A stretch of DNA of 64,000 nt from Zygnema cylindricum. Its lineage: Eukaryota; Streptophyta; Zygnematophyceae; Zygnematales; Zygnemataceae. The stretch is from assembly GCA_037447655.1 (NCBI GenBank), contig JBBHKE010000040.1, positions 1 through 64,000 of the forward strand. Reading direction: 5' to 3'. Under the pieces are notes generated by a model. It searched no databases, was not told where the DNA came from, and was given only the letters and a program-made list of their open reading frames with translations. Positions 42,210 to 54,487 of this stretch are shown piece by piece. The translations under genes and the position numbers were made by a program. The stretch's first letter is position 1. Every line of letters starts with the position of its first letter.

Positions 42210-45200
42210 ATGCCGTACGTGGACGCCCTAGTGGTGGTCGGTGTGTCGGTGATGGCGGCGCTGATCATCGAGGCTGTCGCTTGGACTGTAGTGTACCGTA
42301 CGGCCAGGTACCAGGGCATGAAGGCAGTGATAAAGCGCACCAGCAGGAAGGTGGAAGGGCGGCAGAAGAGGAGCAAGGCGGGGGGGTCGAGGGATAAGAA
42401 GAGAGACAGATACGAGTCCAGTCTCAAGGAGGCGACCAGTCATATGACGCAGGCCAAGGTTCAGGTGAGGGGAGGGAGGGAGGGAGGGGAGGGAGGGGAG
42501 GGAGGGAGGGGGGGAGGGAGGGAGGAGGATGGAGGGGAGAGTGGAGGGGAGGGGAGGGGAGAGGAGGGAAGGGATCCGTTCTTTAACCCTAATGCTAAAC
42601 ATCCGAAAAACCTCATAAAAGCCCGGAGCAATATTTTTCTAAACCAATTTCTTTATCTTTCTTTTTTAGCCAATGCCTATCTTTCCTTTTTTTTTCTTTT
42701 CATTTCTTATAGTTCTTCTTTGAGATTTCCGGTTCTTTTTGGGGTTTCTTACTGGTTTTTAGGGGTGTTCCCGGGTTTTTTAGGGTTTTTAAAAGGGTTT
42801 CAGTGTTTTTAGGGATCTAGGATTTTCAGGTTTCATTTTGGGGGGTTTTCGGGGGTTTTTAAGGGTTTTTTGGGCTACATTTTTGATGTTATTTGACTTT
42901 GAAATTTTTGATTTTTTATGTTTGCTCTTTGTGAATTATTAATTTTCTGCTCATTTTTTTTTATCTGTCGATTTTTTTTTTCTCTGGTCATTGCTGGTTG
43001 CTTTTCTTTCCTTTCTGCCTGTCTGTCTCTCCCTCCCCCCCCCCCAGTTCCACCCCCCTCTCCCACTCCCTCTCTCCTCCTCCTCCCTTTCTCCTTTCTG
43101 CTCCCCTTTCCCTCTCCTCTCTAGACCTTTCTCCCACTCTTTCTCTCTCTTTTTGTCTGGTTTTTTTTTCTCCTCCACCTCTATCTGTCTCTGTCTTTCT
43201 TACCCTCTCTGCCTCCCCCTCCGTCCCCTCAGTTTGGCAATTTTTTTTATTGAGGCCTTAACTTTTGTTTTTCACTTTTATAATTGATTTATTATTCTGT
43301 AACTGTGTTGTATATATTGACTAATAAAATCAAGTATTGATTAGATAAAGGCAAATGGTTGTATGTTGTTCATATTTTTTAACAAAATAACCATCCACAA
43401 CAAATTAGTAATCAGCGAATGAATGCAAAAAGTTATTAGCCACGTGTCTCGCTATTAGTGTCACTGTTTTTTTTGGCCTTTTAAGTTTGAATTCATTTTT
43501 TTTCGTGCACACACGTCTTCTCCTTCTCCCTCTCCCTCTCCCTCTCCTTCTCCCTCTCCCGTTCCCTCTCCCTCTCCCGTTCCCTCTCCTTCTCCCTTTA
43601 ATCCGATGGTTGCGGTGGAAAGGTGAAATTCTTACTTTTTGATTGGCGGTCTTTATTTGAAAATCGGACACGTGTGCACGGGTAAAAGTTAATTTACTTA
43701 TTGTTTGTTTCGCCTTCATTCCTTTTTCTGAGTACTGTCTCTGAGCTGTTTGATTCACCGTTAGTTTTTCAATTTTACTGGATTCTCGTCCGTTTTTCCA
43801 GGAATTCGTTGATTTTCCTATTATTTTGTTGATCTCCGTTGAATTGCTTCATCTTTTCTGAGTTTTAAACCTTCCATCATGACTCGAGTGGATAACTCTA
43901 ATTCAATTGCAAGTTTTCTGACACAAACCCGTAAAATAGTGTCGATAAGCCCGATTAAAGGAGATGTTAAATAATTAGCTACACCATCCAAACCTAAGTT
44001 AAGAGTTATTCACACTAAATCCATTTCAATTCACGACAGCGCTCGTCGCTACTACACCATGAATCGCTATTAGTGTTGATATTTTTTTTCACCACTTAAA
44101 ACATCTTTTCTCCGTACACACTTGTCAGATTGTGGATCTGACGGTTGCGATTGAAAGGTAAGATTCTCAGGATCCGATTGGCGGTCTCAGATCAAAAACC
44201 GGACAAGTATGTACTGAGAAAAGATGTTTTAAGTCGCGAAAAAAACATTAACACTAATAGCAATACACGGTGTAGAGTTAATCACTCTAATCGATTTAGT
44301 ATTTTTTGACTCAAATTTATAAATTAGTATGTGTAGCACTATTAAGTGTCCCATAGTGAGCCAGATGACAAAACATAATTTAGTTAATTTAATTATAATA
44401 AAGTGTTAACTCTAATAATTCATCAACTCTAATGCATAATTTAGTGAAAAAGTCTTATAAACTGTTATCGCTAATAATTCACTAACTCTTGTACATAGTT
44501 TAGTGTAGCTATTTTTAGTAATGTGTTAACACTATTTATTCAGTGACTTTAACAGCGGGGTGGTGTAACCCTCGTAGCTTTGAAAGGTGTAAAATGTAGA
44601 TGTCTGTGTCTAATTTCTGGTTTTGATGACTTAATGGTTTTTCTAGTAACGAGTTTTTTTCTTACTTGCATTTGAGGTTTTCCTAGGGTCCTCAAGAGTT
44701 TTTCAGGGTTTTTAGGAATCAGGGATTTTGCGGTTATAAGAGTTTTTGGTATGTCAATGTTTCGAGCTTAATTTTGAAGACATTCTGACAGCAACAATGT
44801 TTTTTTCACGTCTTTGTAGCTTGGAGTTGTGACAAGTATCACATTGCTCGTGGTTTTCGGCTATTTGAGTTCATTGTTCGACGGAAAAGTGGTCGCAAAG
44901 CTCCCATTTAAGCCGTTCCCTTTCCTTCAGGTAAATTTATGTCTATATGAATCTTATAACTGGCTCTGCTTGTTTTCAAAAGCTCTTTTCTACTTTTCGT
45001 TTTCGTTTTAAACCTTTTTCGTCTTCTTCCTGTTGCCAGTCCTGCCCTTTTTTCTTTCTTATTCTCGGATTATATGTTCTTTTATGATAATGTTGTTGCT
45101 AATTATTTTCCGATCTTCTTTTTTCTTTCTTTCTTATCCTCTTCTTATACGTTTTTGATATTGATGTCTTATTCTCCTCTTTTTTCCCTTCTTTATCCTT

Positions 45201-45802
45201 TTATTTCCTTTCTTATTCTCTTGTTACCTTCTTCTTTATCCTTTTATTTCCTTCCTTATGCCCTTGTTATCTCCTTTATCCTCTGACTTTCGTCTTTATC
45301 CCTCTTATTTCCTTCTCTATCCTCTTATTTCCTTATTCTCTTGTTATCTTCTTCTTTATCCTCTTATTTCCTTCCTTATTCTCTTGTTACCTTCTTCTTT
45401 ATCCTCTTATTTTCTTTCTTATTCTCTTGTTATATTCTTCTTTATCCTTTTATATCCGTATGCTCTTGTTATCTCCTTCTTTATCCTCTTATTTCCTTCC
45501 TTATTCTCTTGTTATCTCCTTCTATATCCTCTTATTTCCTTCTTTATTCTCTTATTTCCTTATTCCCTTGTTATCTTCTTCTTTATTCTCTTATTTTCTT
45601 TCTTGTATACTCTTTTTTCGTGCAGAAAGTGTCGCATCGAAGTCTCCCGGGCGATGACGCAACAGATTGTGCGATGGTGTTTGTCTACATGCTCTGTTCG
45701 ATGAGCATTCGCCCGAATTTGCAAAAACTTTTGGGTTTTGCTCCTCCAAGAGGAACCGGAGGACCCAATTTATTCGCAATACCGGAACAAAAGACAAGGT
45801 AA
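42210..45802 (+). CDS. TMCO1: TMCO1 / calcium load-activated calcium channel
   Basis: An ER membrane protein of the GET1/EMC3/YidC-related family that assembles with the ribosome-translocon and has been described as a Ca2+ leak channel preventing store overfilling. Exons: 42210-42464, 44820-44930 and 45626-45802, all phase 0 with GT-AG junctions; product 180 residues, close to the usual 180-190. Residues about 4-28 form the first membrane helix (ALVVVGVSVMAALIIEAVAW) and 30-84 a basic coiled coil. Residues 86-104 form the second helix, followed by the signature SLFDGKVVAKLPF. GDDATDCAMVFVYMLCSMSIRPNLQK leads into the last helix. The C-terminus GFAPPRGTGG resembles plant homologues. AAG-GTAAAT overlaps the stop, so an additional exon is possible but not needed. 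Confidence 0.93.
42466..42572 (+). repeat. G-rich tract at the TMCO1 intron 1 donor
   Basis: GGGAGGGAGG repeats start directly at the splice donor (GTGAGGGGAGGG). Runs of three or more G at short spacing could form G-quadruplexes in the pre-mRNA. Confidence 0.7.
42573..44050. other. TMCO1 intron 1, left part
   Basis: It holds repeated TTTTTAGGG(T/G)TTT words (42760-42880), a pyrimidine tract (43010-43240) and CTCCCT/CCGTTC repeats (43517-43600). Decayed pieces of the TA MITE family lie near 43450-43700 and 43890-44050. Confidence 0.5.
44055..44272. mobile_element. TA-flanked MITE, CACCGTG family, copy 3
   Basis: CACCATGAATCGCTATTAG at the left and its near reverse complement at the right, with TA at 44053-44054 and 44273-44274. 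It lies in TMCO1 intron 1. A related decayed copy follows at about 44276-44570. Confidence 0.85.
45060..45615. repeat. Pyrimidine-rich tandem repeat filling TMCO1 intron 2
   Basis: Ten or more imperfect units of TTCTTTATCCTCTTATTTCC followed by TTCCTTATTCTCTTGTTATC. The array reaches the acceptor at 45625, so it also supplies the polypyrimidine tract. The Leu/Ser/Phe/Tyr open frames across it are not genes. Confidence 0.85.
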
Positions 45803-47085
45803 ATGTTGTTTTGTAATGCCAATTGTTTTAAGACAAAGGAACTGCCTCCCCCTTTTTGTTTTTTTTTAAGACGAAAGAAAGAAATGTTGAACGTGTTTTA
45901 GATAACGGGAAATAGAGGAAGTGGAAATGTTGAATTTTGTGTTTTTTTTTTTAGGGATTTTTAGGGTCTGAGTAGGAGTTCTTTTCGGATCACGGAAAAT
46001 CATTTCAGTTCCGTTCGGTAGTTGAATTGTAAATTATGGACAAGATTTAGTCGATTTAGTCAATGTAGTCGGAAAAAGAAAGGCGTATAATATGATCGCG
46101 TTTGTTTAACGTTTTCGATTCTTTTGTACTACTTTGAGTCTCGTATCTAAATTTGTGATTCTTTTTTATCAAAAAATACATCGTTTCTTTTGTTTGTTTA
46201 TTTTTGTAAAAGCAAGAAAATATATGTTTACGCTCGAATATCCAATCGAGAGGAGATCTTGTCGATTCACACAAACCGATTTGATTTTGTGGGTCGGTTT
46301 TTGTCGTGGAAATTAAGTAAAAGACTGGAAAACTTATCATTTTTCTAACAATTTCATGGTCTGTTTCTAACTTTTTATGAACAAAATCCTCTTAACCCTC
46401 GTAGTGTTGGTCGAAGTTTTTTGCCCAAGTTCTCTTATCCTCTTGTCAATTATATGTTGTGTCACTGCCAAAGATCTCAAAGGATCTTAAAACAATGCTT
46501 ATTAGGATAATAAATAGAAAGATGTGTCTACTTGTGTATTTATCAAAACCATTCTAAAACAAGTTACAAAAACACTAGACAACATTTCTCGTCTTGGTCT
46601 CCGGTGGGCCGTCGATTTGGATTTTTCTGCCTTTAGGGACATCAACAACAGTAATTAAAACATACCATACATTGGAAGCTAATATACATTAGAACAAATA
46701 TACATTGGAAAATAATGTATTCATTAAAACATACTATATATTAAAACATAATATACAGTAAAACAAACTATACATTAATTTGATGATGACACTTGTGGCT
46801 TTGAAAAATAAGTAATGTCTAATCCTTTTTGTTTCCTTTTTGTATTGGATCTGCTTGTCAAGTACACAGGTAATCTCCCTACTTGTCCTTAATAAAAATA
46901 AATAGTTGTCGGGATTTACTTCTACTATTCGTAGTTGTTTTTCATGCTTTTATTTGGTGTGTGTGTACCTAGCCACATAAAATATTGATGGCAATAAGCA
47001 AGAAAGCAAGTTCTTTTTAATACATCGTGAAGTTTGTAAATAACACTGATTTCTTTGCGGATTTTTAAGCCCTCTGAACCCAAAA
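45803..47085. other. Non-coding DNA downstream of TMCO1
   Basis: Contains a decayed AT-rich tandem repeat (ATACATTA/AAACATA words, about 46670-46780). No supported gene. Confidence 0.45.
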
Positions 47086-47089
47086 CTAC

Positions 47090-47465
47090 ACCGCCCATCG
47101 ATATTGGAGTTAATTATTGTCGCAATTTTTTTTGGAAAAAATCACAAATTAGTGTTAGCAGCACAGCACTATTTAAGGAAGTAGACTAAAATCTGCCCCG
47201 TCCCTCTGCAATAAATTAGTATTTTTAATTAGTATTATTAATTCTAATTTTGCTTTAATATTAATAAATACTCAAGGGTAATATCGATAGGCGTCGCAAT
47301 TTTTTTTGGCAAAAATCACAAATTAGTGTTAGCAGCACTATTTAAGGAAGTGGACTAAAATCTGCCCCGTCCCTTTGCAATAAATTAGTATTTTTAATTA
47401 GTATTATTAATTCTAATTTTGCTTTAACATTAATAAATACTCAAGGGTAATATCGATAGGCGTCG
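47090..47465. repeat. Tandemly duplicated MITE fragment
   Basis: After a CACCGCCCATCGATATTGG terminus, a segment of about 165 bp from GTCGCAATTTTTTTTGG to ATATCGATAGGC occurs twice in a row, nearly identical. It derives from the TA MITE family. Confidence 0.75.
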
Positions 47466-47846
47466 TAGTATAACTAATACTTAGTTATTGTTGCTGTTCA
47501 CAATCGTCCACGTCAATTATAGTTACTTTACATAGTCATAAATAATCATAAAAAGAACGCAAAATGATATCCACATATTTACACTAAACATTGAATCGTT
47601 ATGAGCGTTAATGACACTAAATTCCGCCCAAGTTTATTTTCCCCTCTAAACACAAAACAGCAATTATTAATACTAAAAAAAAAATCTTATCACAAATTGT
47701 TTTTTGCGATTCGACATCGTCCACACATTTAAATCAGGAATAGACTTATCCACACTAAAATTTTCCAAATTTTTTTTAACTAGTTTTTTTTTTTTTTTTC
47801 AGCAATTCACTTTTCACTCATATAGTAAAAAATAATAACCAAACAA

Positions 47847-47913
<67 letters not shown>

Positions 47914-48574
47914 AAAAAAAAAAAACAAAAAAAAAAAAAAAAAAAAAGACATGGACAAATAAATAAGAACAACAAAAAAAAAAGTGCGATGACCCTGAGG
48001 AAAAAAACTTGAAAAGGACAAATTTAGAAACCAAGCAAAGCAAAACAAAACAATACAAAATAAAACAAAAGAAAACAAAATGAAAGGAGATAAACCTATT
48101 CCTTATCAAACAACAAAAAAGGAGTGGGAGTCCCAAACACTTCGTGAAAAACTTTTTTTTTTAAACATTGGAACAACCATAATCTCCATATATCGCTCGT
48201 CGGTAAAAAAACCTACTCCTAAATAAATCGTAAGTGAGAAAATAAGAACCCTAAAATTAAACCGAATGGAAAAAATAACCTCAACTGATACTAATTGCTA
48301 TTTACAGCTCTTGTGAAGCAATTAATATTTAGCCTTAGTTTCTTTGCTATGGCCATATACTAATCGTATAATACGCCACTTTATTATTGGTTCAAAACTA
48401 AAAACAATAGCAACAATTGGGAAAATTATAAAAATAAAAAGAATAGAAAACGAAATGACATTCTCGGATCATTCTAATCATCCGTTTACCTGGGTCTCAA
48501 GGCGTTAAACGAGGGAAAAAACCCTAAAAAAACCCTAAGAAACCCAAAAAGGAAAAAAACTTACAAAAATTGAC
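47466..48574. other. AT-rich non-coding DNA with a long A tract
   Basis: An A tract with rare C or T spans about 47848-47947 and is followed by AAACAAAAC repeats. The Phe-rich frames on the other strand are by-products. Confidence 0.6.
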
Positions 48575-50452
48575 CTAGGTTTGTGTAAGTTTCCTTGAAG
48601 CTTCCTCCGCTAAAAGCCAAAGTTTTCCCACGAGAGCTTGAGATTTTGGTAAATTATTCTTTACCGAAACATTGACGTGACATTCGACACAAAAAGCGTG
48701 AAAAGGTTCGAGACAAACCGCAAAAGACGAGGATGGACAAGAAAGACAAGAAAATCCTTCGACATCATTCACATGAAAAAGACTATGAGAAATATCTTGA
48801 CACCGGACGACACCGTTTCGAAACTTGTCACGAGGACCGGCCTCAGGAAAAAGTTTATTTTGTCTCTTTAATCCTTGGGCCGCAGATAATACTTTAAAAA
48901 GAAGATCTTCGGGAAGATTAACAAAACGACTACAACGTCCACAAAAAATATAACAGTGAAAGAGACTTACGAGCCATTCGGTTTCCGGAAATCGAAAAGA
49001 ACAATGACACGTCACGTCCTTTTGGTTACTTCCTTGCCAGCTCACACGTGCGAGAAGATCCCGATTATAAGGGGATTCTTCTTGATCGAGAGAGGAAGGA
49101 AAATCGGAGACAGATATCCCAAAATAATTCATTTCACATTGGAGACGAAACATCACGTCGGGTGCGAGGTTCGATGGAAGAGCCGCAAATCTGCAAGAGA
49201 GAGAGAGAGAGAGGGAGAGAGAGAGAGGGGAGAGAGAGAGGGAGGGAGAGATGGATGGAGGGAGGGAGGGAGGGAGGACAAAAGGGAGAGAGAGGGAGAG
49301 AGAGAGTGAGGGAGAGAAAGAAATCTGTAAGCAACAGGACGACTGATGCAAGAGCAAGACAAGAAAAGTAACAAGTAAAATTTATTTGTGAAGTCGTTCT
49401 ATATGAAAGTTTAAAAAAACTGTCGAGCTCCTTCTATCAACTTTGTTCAAAATTATTTTGAATTCGTCCAATCATTAGGATTGAATAGAGTTGAATCGGA
49501 TTGAATCAAAAAGAATCGATAAAGACCTTTTAACATAAACAAAAAAACAAATATAAAAAAAATCGGTTTGCAACAGAAAAAAATAACGTTTCCATCATTA
49601 ATGATTATAAAATCTCATCCAAATGACGAACTATAAAAGTATGAGAATGAAAAATAACATGCTTTAAATGGAGTGGATAGGAAAATGTGACAAATGTCAC
49701 AAATGATTAAATTCCTGCCATAGTTTTTGGCAAAGATAAAAAATATATAAGAGGAAAAAACACAAACCAGAAAACATGAAAATATCATAAAAGTAATAAT
49801 AATAAATACTTTAACTGATATATACACTTACGGATACGATTGGCATTTTATGTTCCACCATACTAAATCATTTTTTATTTTTATTTTTTTGTTTCTCTTT
49901 CTTGTTGCCGTTATTGCATTACTGTTATTTGCTTGTTTGCAAAAATGAGTAATTTTAAATCATCAAAATTTGTTATCCTCCAAAAAAAATTGTACATTGA
50001 CAAATATACAAACCAATCGTAAATTTTGACAAGAGTATCTCTAGTTCAAAATTTTGAACACGAAAACGAAAACAAACAAAATACAAAAAACAAACAAACA
50101 AGCAAACGAAAAACGAAAAACAAACAAAAATAAAAAAACAAACAAACAAAAAACCGTACATTCCATACTGCATTAGTCGCACAAGAAGACGAAACACGTC
50201 CTCCTCGCAATCGACTTTCACCGTCAGTTGTCCGTTTGTACTTTCCAGCGATGTGTGACATCTGTCCCCTTGCCATCGACTACTAAGGAGAGCCCGAAAA
50301 AAAAGAGAATTTTCCAAAATATGGGAACTTATAGAAAATGGGGTTTGTTGTGGTCCCACCAATATAGTAATTGGAGTTTGGGGAGGAAGGGATTTTTCGG
50401 CTTGGGTGGGTCCCACCATCGAACACGATATTGTTGATTTAGAGTCGTCCAT
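48575..50452 (-). CDS. BTB/POZ-domain protein with Cys-rich C-terminus (2 exons)
   Basis: Exon 1 is 50452-50160 and exon 2 is 49190-48575 on the minus strand. The donor is GTACGG and the acceptor CTTGCAG, phase 2, giving 302 residues. Residues about 26-125 look like a BTB/T1 fold: ITILVGPQQTPFSISSHIL, then SLFFRALLSSRW, and across the splice junction QYGI-FAALPSNLAPDVMFRL followed by EMNYFGI. This resembles the KCTD or T1-type pattern (a leucine/alanine helix ending in a YFGI-type motif). BTB domains mediate oligomerisation and often recruit Cullin 3. The C-terminal 170 residues contain paired cysteines (CHC, CGRC, CLSC, CVEC) that might bind zinc. I do not recognise that part. The intron's 3' end on the gene's strand is a long CT tract (49191-49330). 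Confidence 0.7.
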
Positions 50453-52040
50453 CGAAAAAGTAAAATATGGTCGATATGGTCAAATATGGTTTGACTTTTT
50501 TTAACACTTTTAAAAAGGAAAAGTTGTCCAAATTAAAACAAGAAAAAGAAAAAATAGAGAGAAAGAAGAGGGAAAGGAGAGGGAAAGGAGAGGGAAAGAG
50601 AGAAGAGATGAGGCGAGGGGAGGGATGGAAGAAGACAAGAAAAGGGGACGAGGGGTAAGAAAAAAATAAGGTGGATTGTGGAAAAAAATGTTGTAATTTT
50701 AAGGATTTCTTATGGGTAAATGAACATGTTTATTTATTTAGTTGTGTCTTAATAAAAAGGAATAAATAGATATACATGAATAATGATTGATTACGACTAT
50801 TACTTTTTGAAAGAAGCAAATTAAAAAAAAAAACAAACAAAAATGCCCGTGAACGGTATGAATGTGAAATTTTTTTGACAGATTTTTTATTGACTAGGAA
50901 AAGAAAGAAATAAATAAATATTTTCTTTAGACGTATTTTTCTATTTATTATTCAGAAAGAAAAGAAATAGGTTTTTTTTTCAATATTTATATTTTTTATT
51001 TATTTTTCTGACAAAAAACCGAAGGAATATTTTTTGATTTCGAGTAGCTTGACGCAGATTTAAAAAAAATAAACAAAAAATGTTAAAATAATGTAAAATA
51101 TTGTTGAAGCAATGTGTGAAATTTCATGATTAAATCAATGATTTCATTCACATTTTTTTTTTTTTTTTTATAAATAAAATAGACTAACCTTTTCGAAATA
51201 CTATTTTGACATCAGATAATAATTTAATGATAAAATTTAAACATCCCAAAAACAAAAGAAAGAAATCTACAAAAGAAAAGAAGAACTCGAAAGAAATAAA
51301 AAACTTCAAAAATAGAATAGAAATCAAAATCAAAAATGAATTTAAAACAGAAATACAATTATAAATCAGAATGAGATCAAAATTAGCAAGAATGTAAAAT
51401 GAAAAAAAAAAAAAAAAAAATTAGACATCAAAATCAGAATAAAACCAATACAAAATAAAAAAAAAGAACTTAAATTTATGAATTCCTAACCTTCATTTAT
51501 ATTTATCGCAAATAATAACCAAAGCCAGTTAACTTATTGATTTATTGCTTTATTAATTTATTATTTAATTAATTTATAAACTCATAAAAAACCAATTAAC
51601 TTTCAGAACCAATTATTGACTATAGATTTATTGACTATTTTCTCAAATTAAAATTGAATGGTAATCATCAGTTAAGAATAATTACAAATAAGCTTTTTTT
51701 TATCCAATTTCAAAAGATGGAAATAATCTGTTTAAAACCGATTTCAAATACGAATTTAATTTCAAATTTGAATTCCTTTGAAGTTTTCTTCTTTTGAAAC
51801 TTAATTATTTTAAATTTGGTTATAATTTTAAATTTGATCAAAAATGATAATTAAACATTTAGAAATTGACAGCAGAGGAATAAAAAAAATGAAAAAAAAA
51901 TGGTTCAAATATTAATTGATAGTAATTAACATATACATAGAAAAAATAATGAAAATCATAAAATATGAAAAAAAATGCAAATCATTTTGTTTTTTTTATA
52001 TGTAGAATGTTTTCAGTGATAGAAATGCCTATTTTCAACG

Positions 52041-52095
<55 letters not shown>

Positions 52096-52560
52096 TTATA
52101 TATTATTATATATATAATTTTTATTAATTTTAATTTATTTCTCCATTCAATTGAAGACATTATACAAAAAAGCCAAAAAAAAAATGAGAAAAGAAAAAGA
52201 AATAGAAATAAGTAAATAGCAATAAGAGTTAAACAACAATAAGAGTTAAATATATATTTTTCTGGTCAATTCAGAAGAAAAAAAAAAAGAAAAACAGCCT
52301 CCGAATACTAACAAAGTTATACTTTAACAAGAAGAGTCAAAATAAGTTTTTTTTTGGGTCAATTTACAGGTTTACAGGAACAAACCTAATAATAATTCGT
52401 TTTTCCTTGAATAATAATAACAAAGGGAAAAAAAAAACAAAAACAAAAAAAAACCGGAGTCTATTTAAAAAACTGAAATAAAAACAAGAAAACAGTAGGA
52501 AGGAAGGGAAGAAAAGGAGACAAATAAGCAAAAAAACGAAAAAAATACAAAAAAAGAGAC
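50453..52560. other. AT-rich gene-free DNA with a TA microsatellite
   Basis: Long A and T runs, a GGGAAAGGAGA tract (50567-50650) and a pure (TA)n run at about 52047-52092. No gene is seen. Confidence 0.6.
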
Positions 52561-53700
52561 GATTTTCGACCGAATTCTTCCGGTTTCTGTTCCTGGATTC
52601 TAAGGAAACTGCCGTTTGCAGCAGCTGATTTCTCTTTTAGGGTTTTTATGTCCTTTTCTTGTCGAAAGATTCCTGCACGTACGGATTCTGCTTCGCCGTA
52701 CAGCGTTTTTCAAAATTTGAAAATGACAGCAAGGAGAATTTTCTGGTCTGCCCGAAATCGATTGTTGCAGTACTGTAGCTGCATTCGGGCAGTCTGAATA
52801 TTGTTTTAGCTACAAGCCGTGCGGCAAGTCTGCATTTACATTTTTTTTATCTGCCCGAAAGGCCAGAATGAACTGTAAGGGCAGGTGAAACGTTTTTATG
52901 CCGACGTAGTGTACTGCAGTTTCTTTCATTTTCTGCCCGTGTATGTTCCGTACAGGTAGTCAGGTTCACTATTGATTCATTAACATCTGCCCGGATTCTG
53001 CTCTTGCACAAAAAACATCCGAGATTAATTTTATAACTGCCCAAATCTTTTGTCAGTATTAGGATAGCATCTGATCAGATTCACTTTCCATAATTTAGAA
53101 GACTCATTCCTAACCGTAGGATCATGTTTTTTGAGAACATCCGATCTTGAATGCCGCAGGCGGCGCCAACTGCCACTCGCTTTTCTAAAAAAAGTACTCT
53201 GCCAACTGCCGTCCTCACAGGAAAACGAGACGCGTTTGACGCCTGTCAGCAGCAGATTGAAGATTATATGACTTTTTTGTACGATTATGTACGGCTCCAT
53301 TTGCTGAAGACTTTATGGCTATCTGCCACCGACTTGGTCAGATTCCCAACTATGTTGTCATGTTGATTATGGTAAACCAGCCGTACAGTCGTCGGCACCA
53401 CAGAGACGGTCAATTTGTGACCGATCTGGACCGTCAATTTTTACCCTAACTTCACACCATTTGCTGTAATTGTACGCCGGCAGTATAGTACCGTTTGGTC
53501 CCACAGTGTGTACGGCATCGGTCTTCGGCAAATCCATAACAGGTTTTAGAGGTATCATCTCAGCCGTTCACTGGTCTGCATTTGACCTCTGTCCGGAGGC
53601 GGACTATTGTATATCCATCGCTGACGTGGCATCTACGAATAGTGGACTGTGTCTGGTCGTGATCTTACGGCGTCACCCTTGCGTAACGCGTGCAGAAAAC
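52561..53700. other. GC-richer non-coding block with CTGCCCG motifs
   Basis: Composition shifts sharply upward here. The word CTGCCCG, or its complement or near matches, occurs about eight times between 52745 and 53045. Short frames are not recognised. The nature of the block is unclear. Confidence 0.35.
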
Positions 53701-53708
53701 CTTTGAAT

Positions 53709-54479
53709 CATAGTTCAAAAGTAGGTGAAAGTACGCCCATACAATATGCCTATTGTACGCAAAACATACAATATGACCTTAAGACCCATATTGTATTGGT
53801 CGCAAAATGAAAAAAAATCTTAGTTCAAAAGTAGGTGAAAGTAGGCCCATACAATATGCCTATTGTATGCAAAACATACAATATGACCTTAAGACCCATA
53901 TTGTATTCGGACCTATTCGGACAAATTAAAACATTCGGACCAAAAATTAGACCAATTAAAACATTCAGACCAAAAAAAAATATTATCACCGTCATATTCG
54001 GACGATCACACGGTCGCTGATCAAAGTAGCGATCTAAAAAGATCACATGAAAAGCCCATAACACAACTTACGATAAAGGCGCCAACCAAAGGCCTACCAT
54101 AAAAACGCCTACTTTTGAACTATGAAAAAAATAGTAACAGGGTTGAGTTGCACATCGATCGATAGAGAATTAAACATCATGTCTAAATTTTGAAAAACTT
54201 TCGGACAAAAAATTATTTTTCTGTGAGTTTTGAAGTTTTTTTTATTTAAACCGTCAATTCGAACGATAGGACGGTCGTTAATCAAAGTAGCAATCTAAGA
54301 AGATCACATGAAAAGCACATAACACAACTTACGATAGGACTATCGTCAACTTTTGGACGATCGGACGGTCGCAGATCAAAGTAGCGATTTAAGAAGATCA
54401 CATGAAAAACCCATAACACAACTTGCGATAAAGGCGCCTACAAAAGGCCTACAATAGAAACGCCTACTTTTGAACTATG
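53709..54479. mobile_element. hAT-type MITE with 8-bp TSD, copy 2 (host of a nested copy)
   Basis: Bounded by CTTTGAAT at 53701-53708 and 54480-54487. The ends CATAGTTCAAAAGTAGG and its reverse complement match the element at 4954-5573. Its interior is in the opposite orientation to that copy (CATCGATCGATAG, ATACAATATG landmarks). It is interrupted by a 306-bp insertion. Confidence 0.85.
53819..54124. mobile_element. Nested hAT-type MITE of the same family
   Basis: It starts CTTAGTTCAAAAGTAGG and ends CTACTTTTGAACTATG, with AAAAAAAT at 53811-53818 and 54125-54132 as the 8-bp duplication. It is a shorter deletion derivative inserted into its own relative. Confidence 0.8.
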
Positions 54480-54487
54480 CTTTGAAT

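Noticed and set aside
45074-45704. Hydrophobic Leu/Phe/Tyr/Ser frames that look like membrane proteins
   Set aside because: They translate the tandem repeat in TMCO1 intron 2; only the last part belongs to TMCO1 exon 3.
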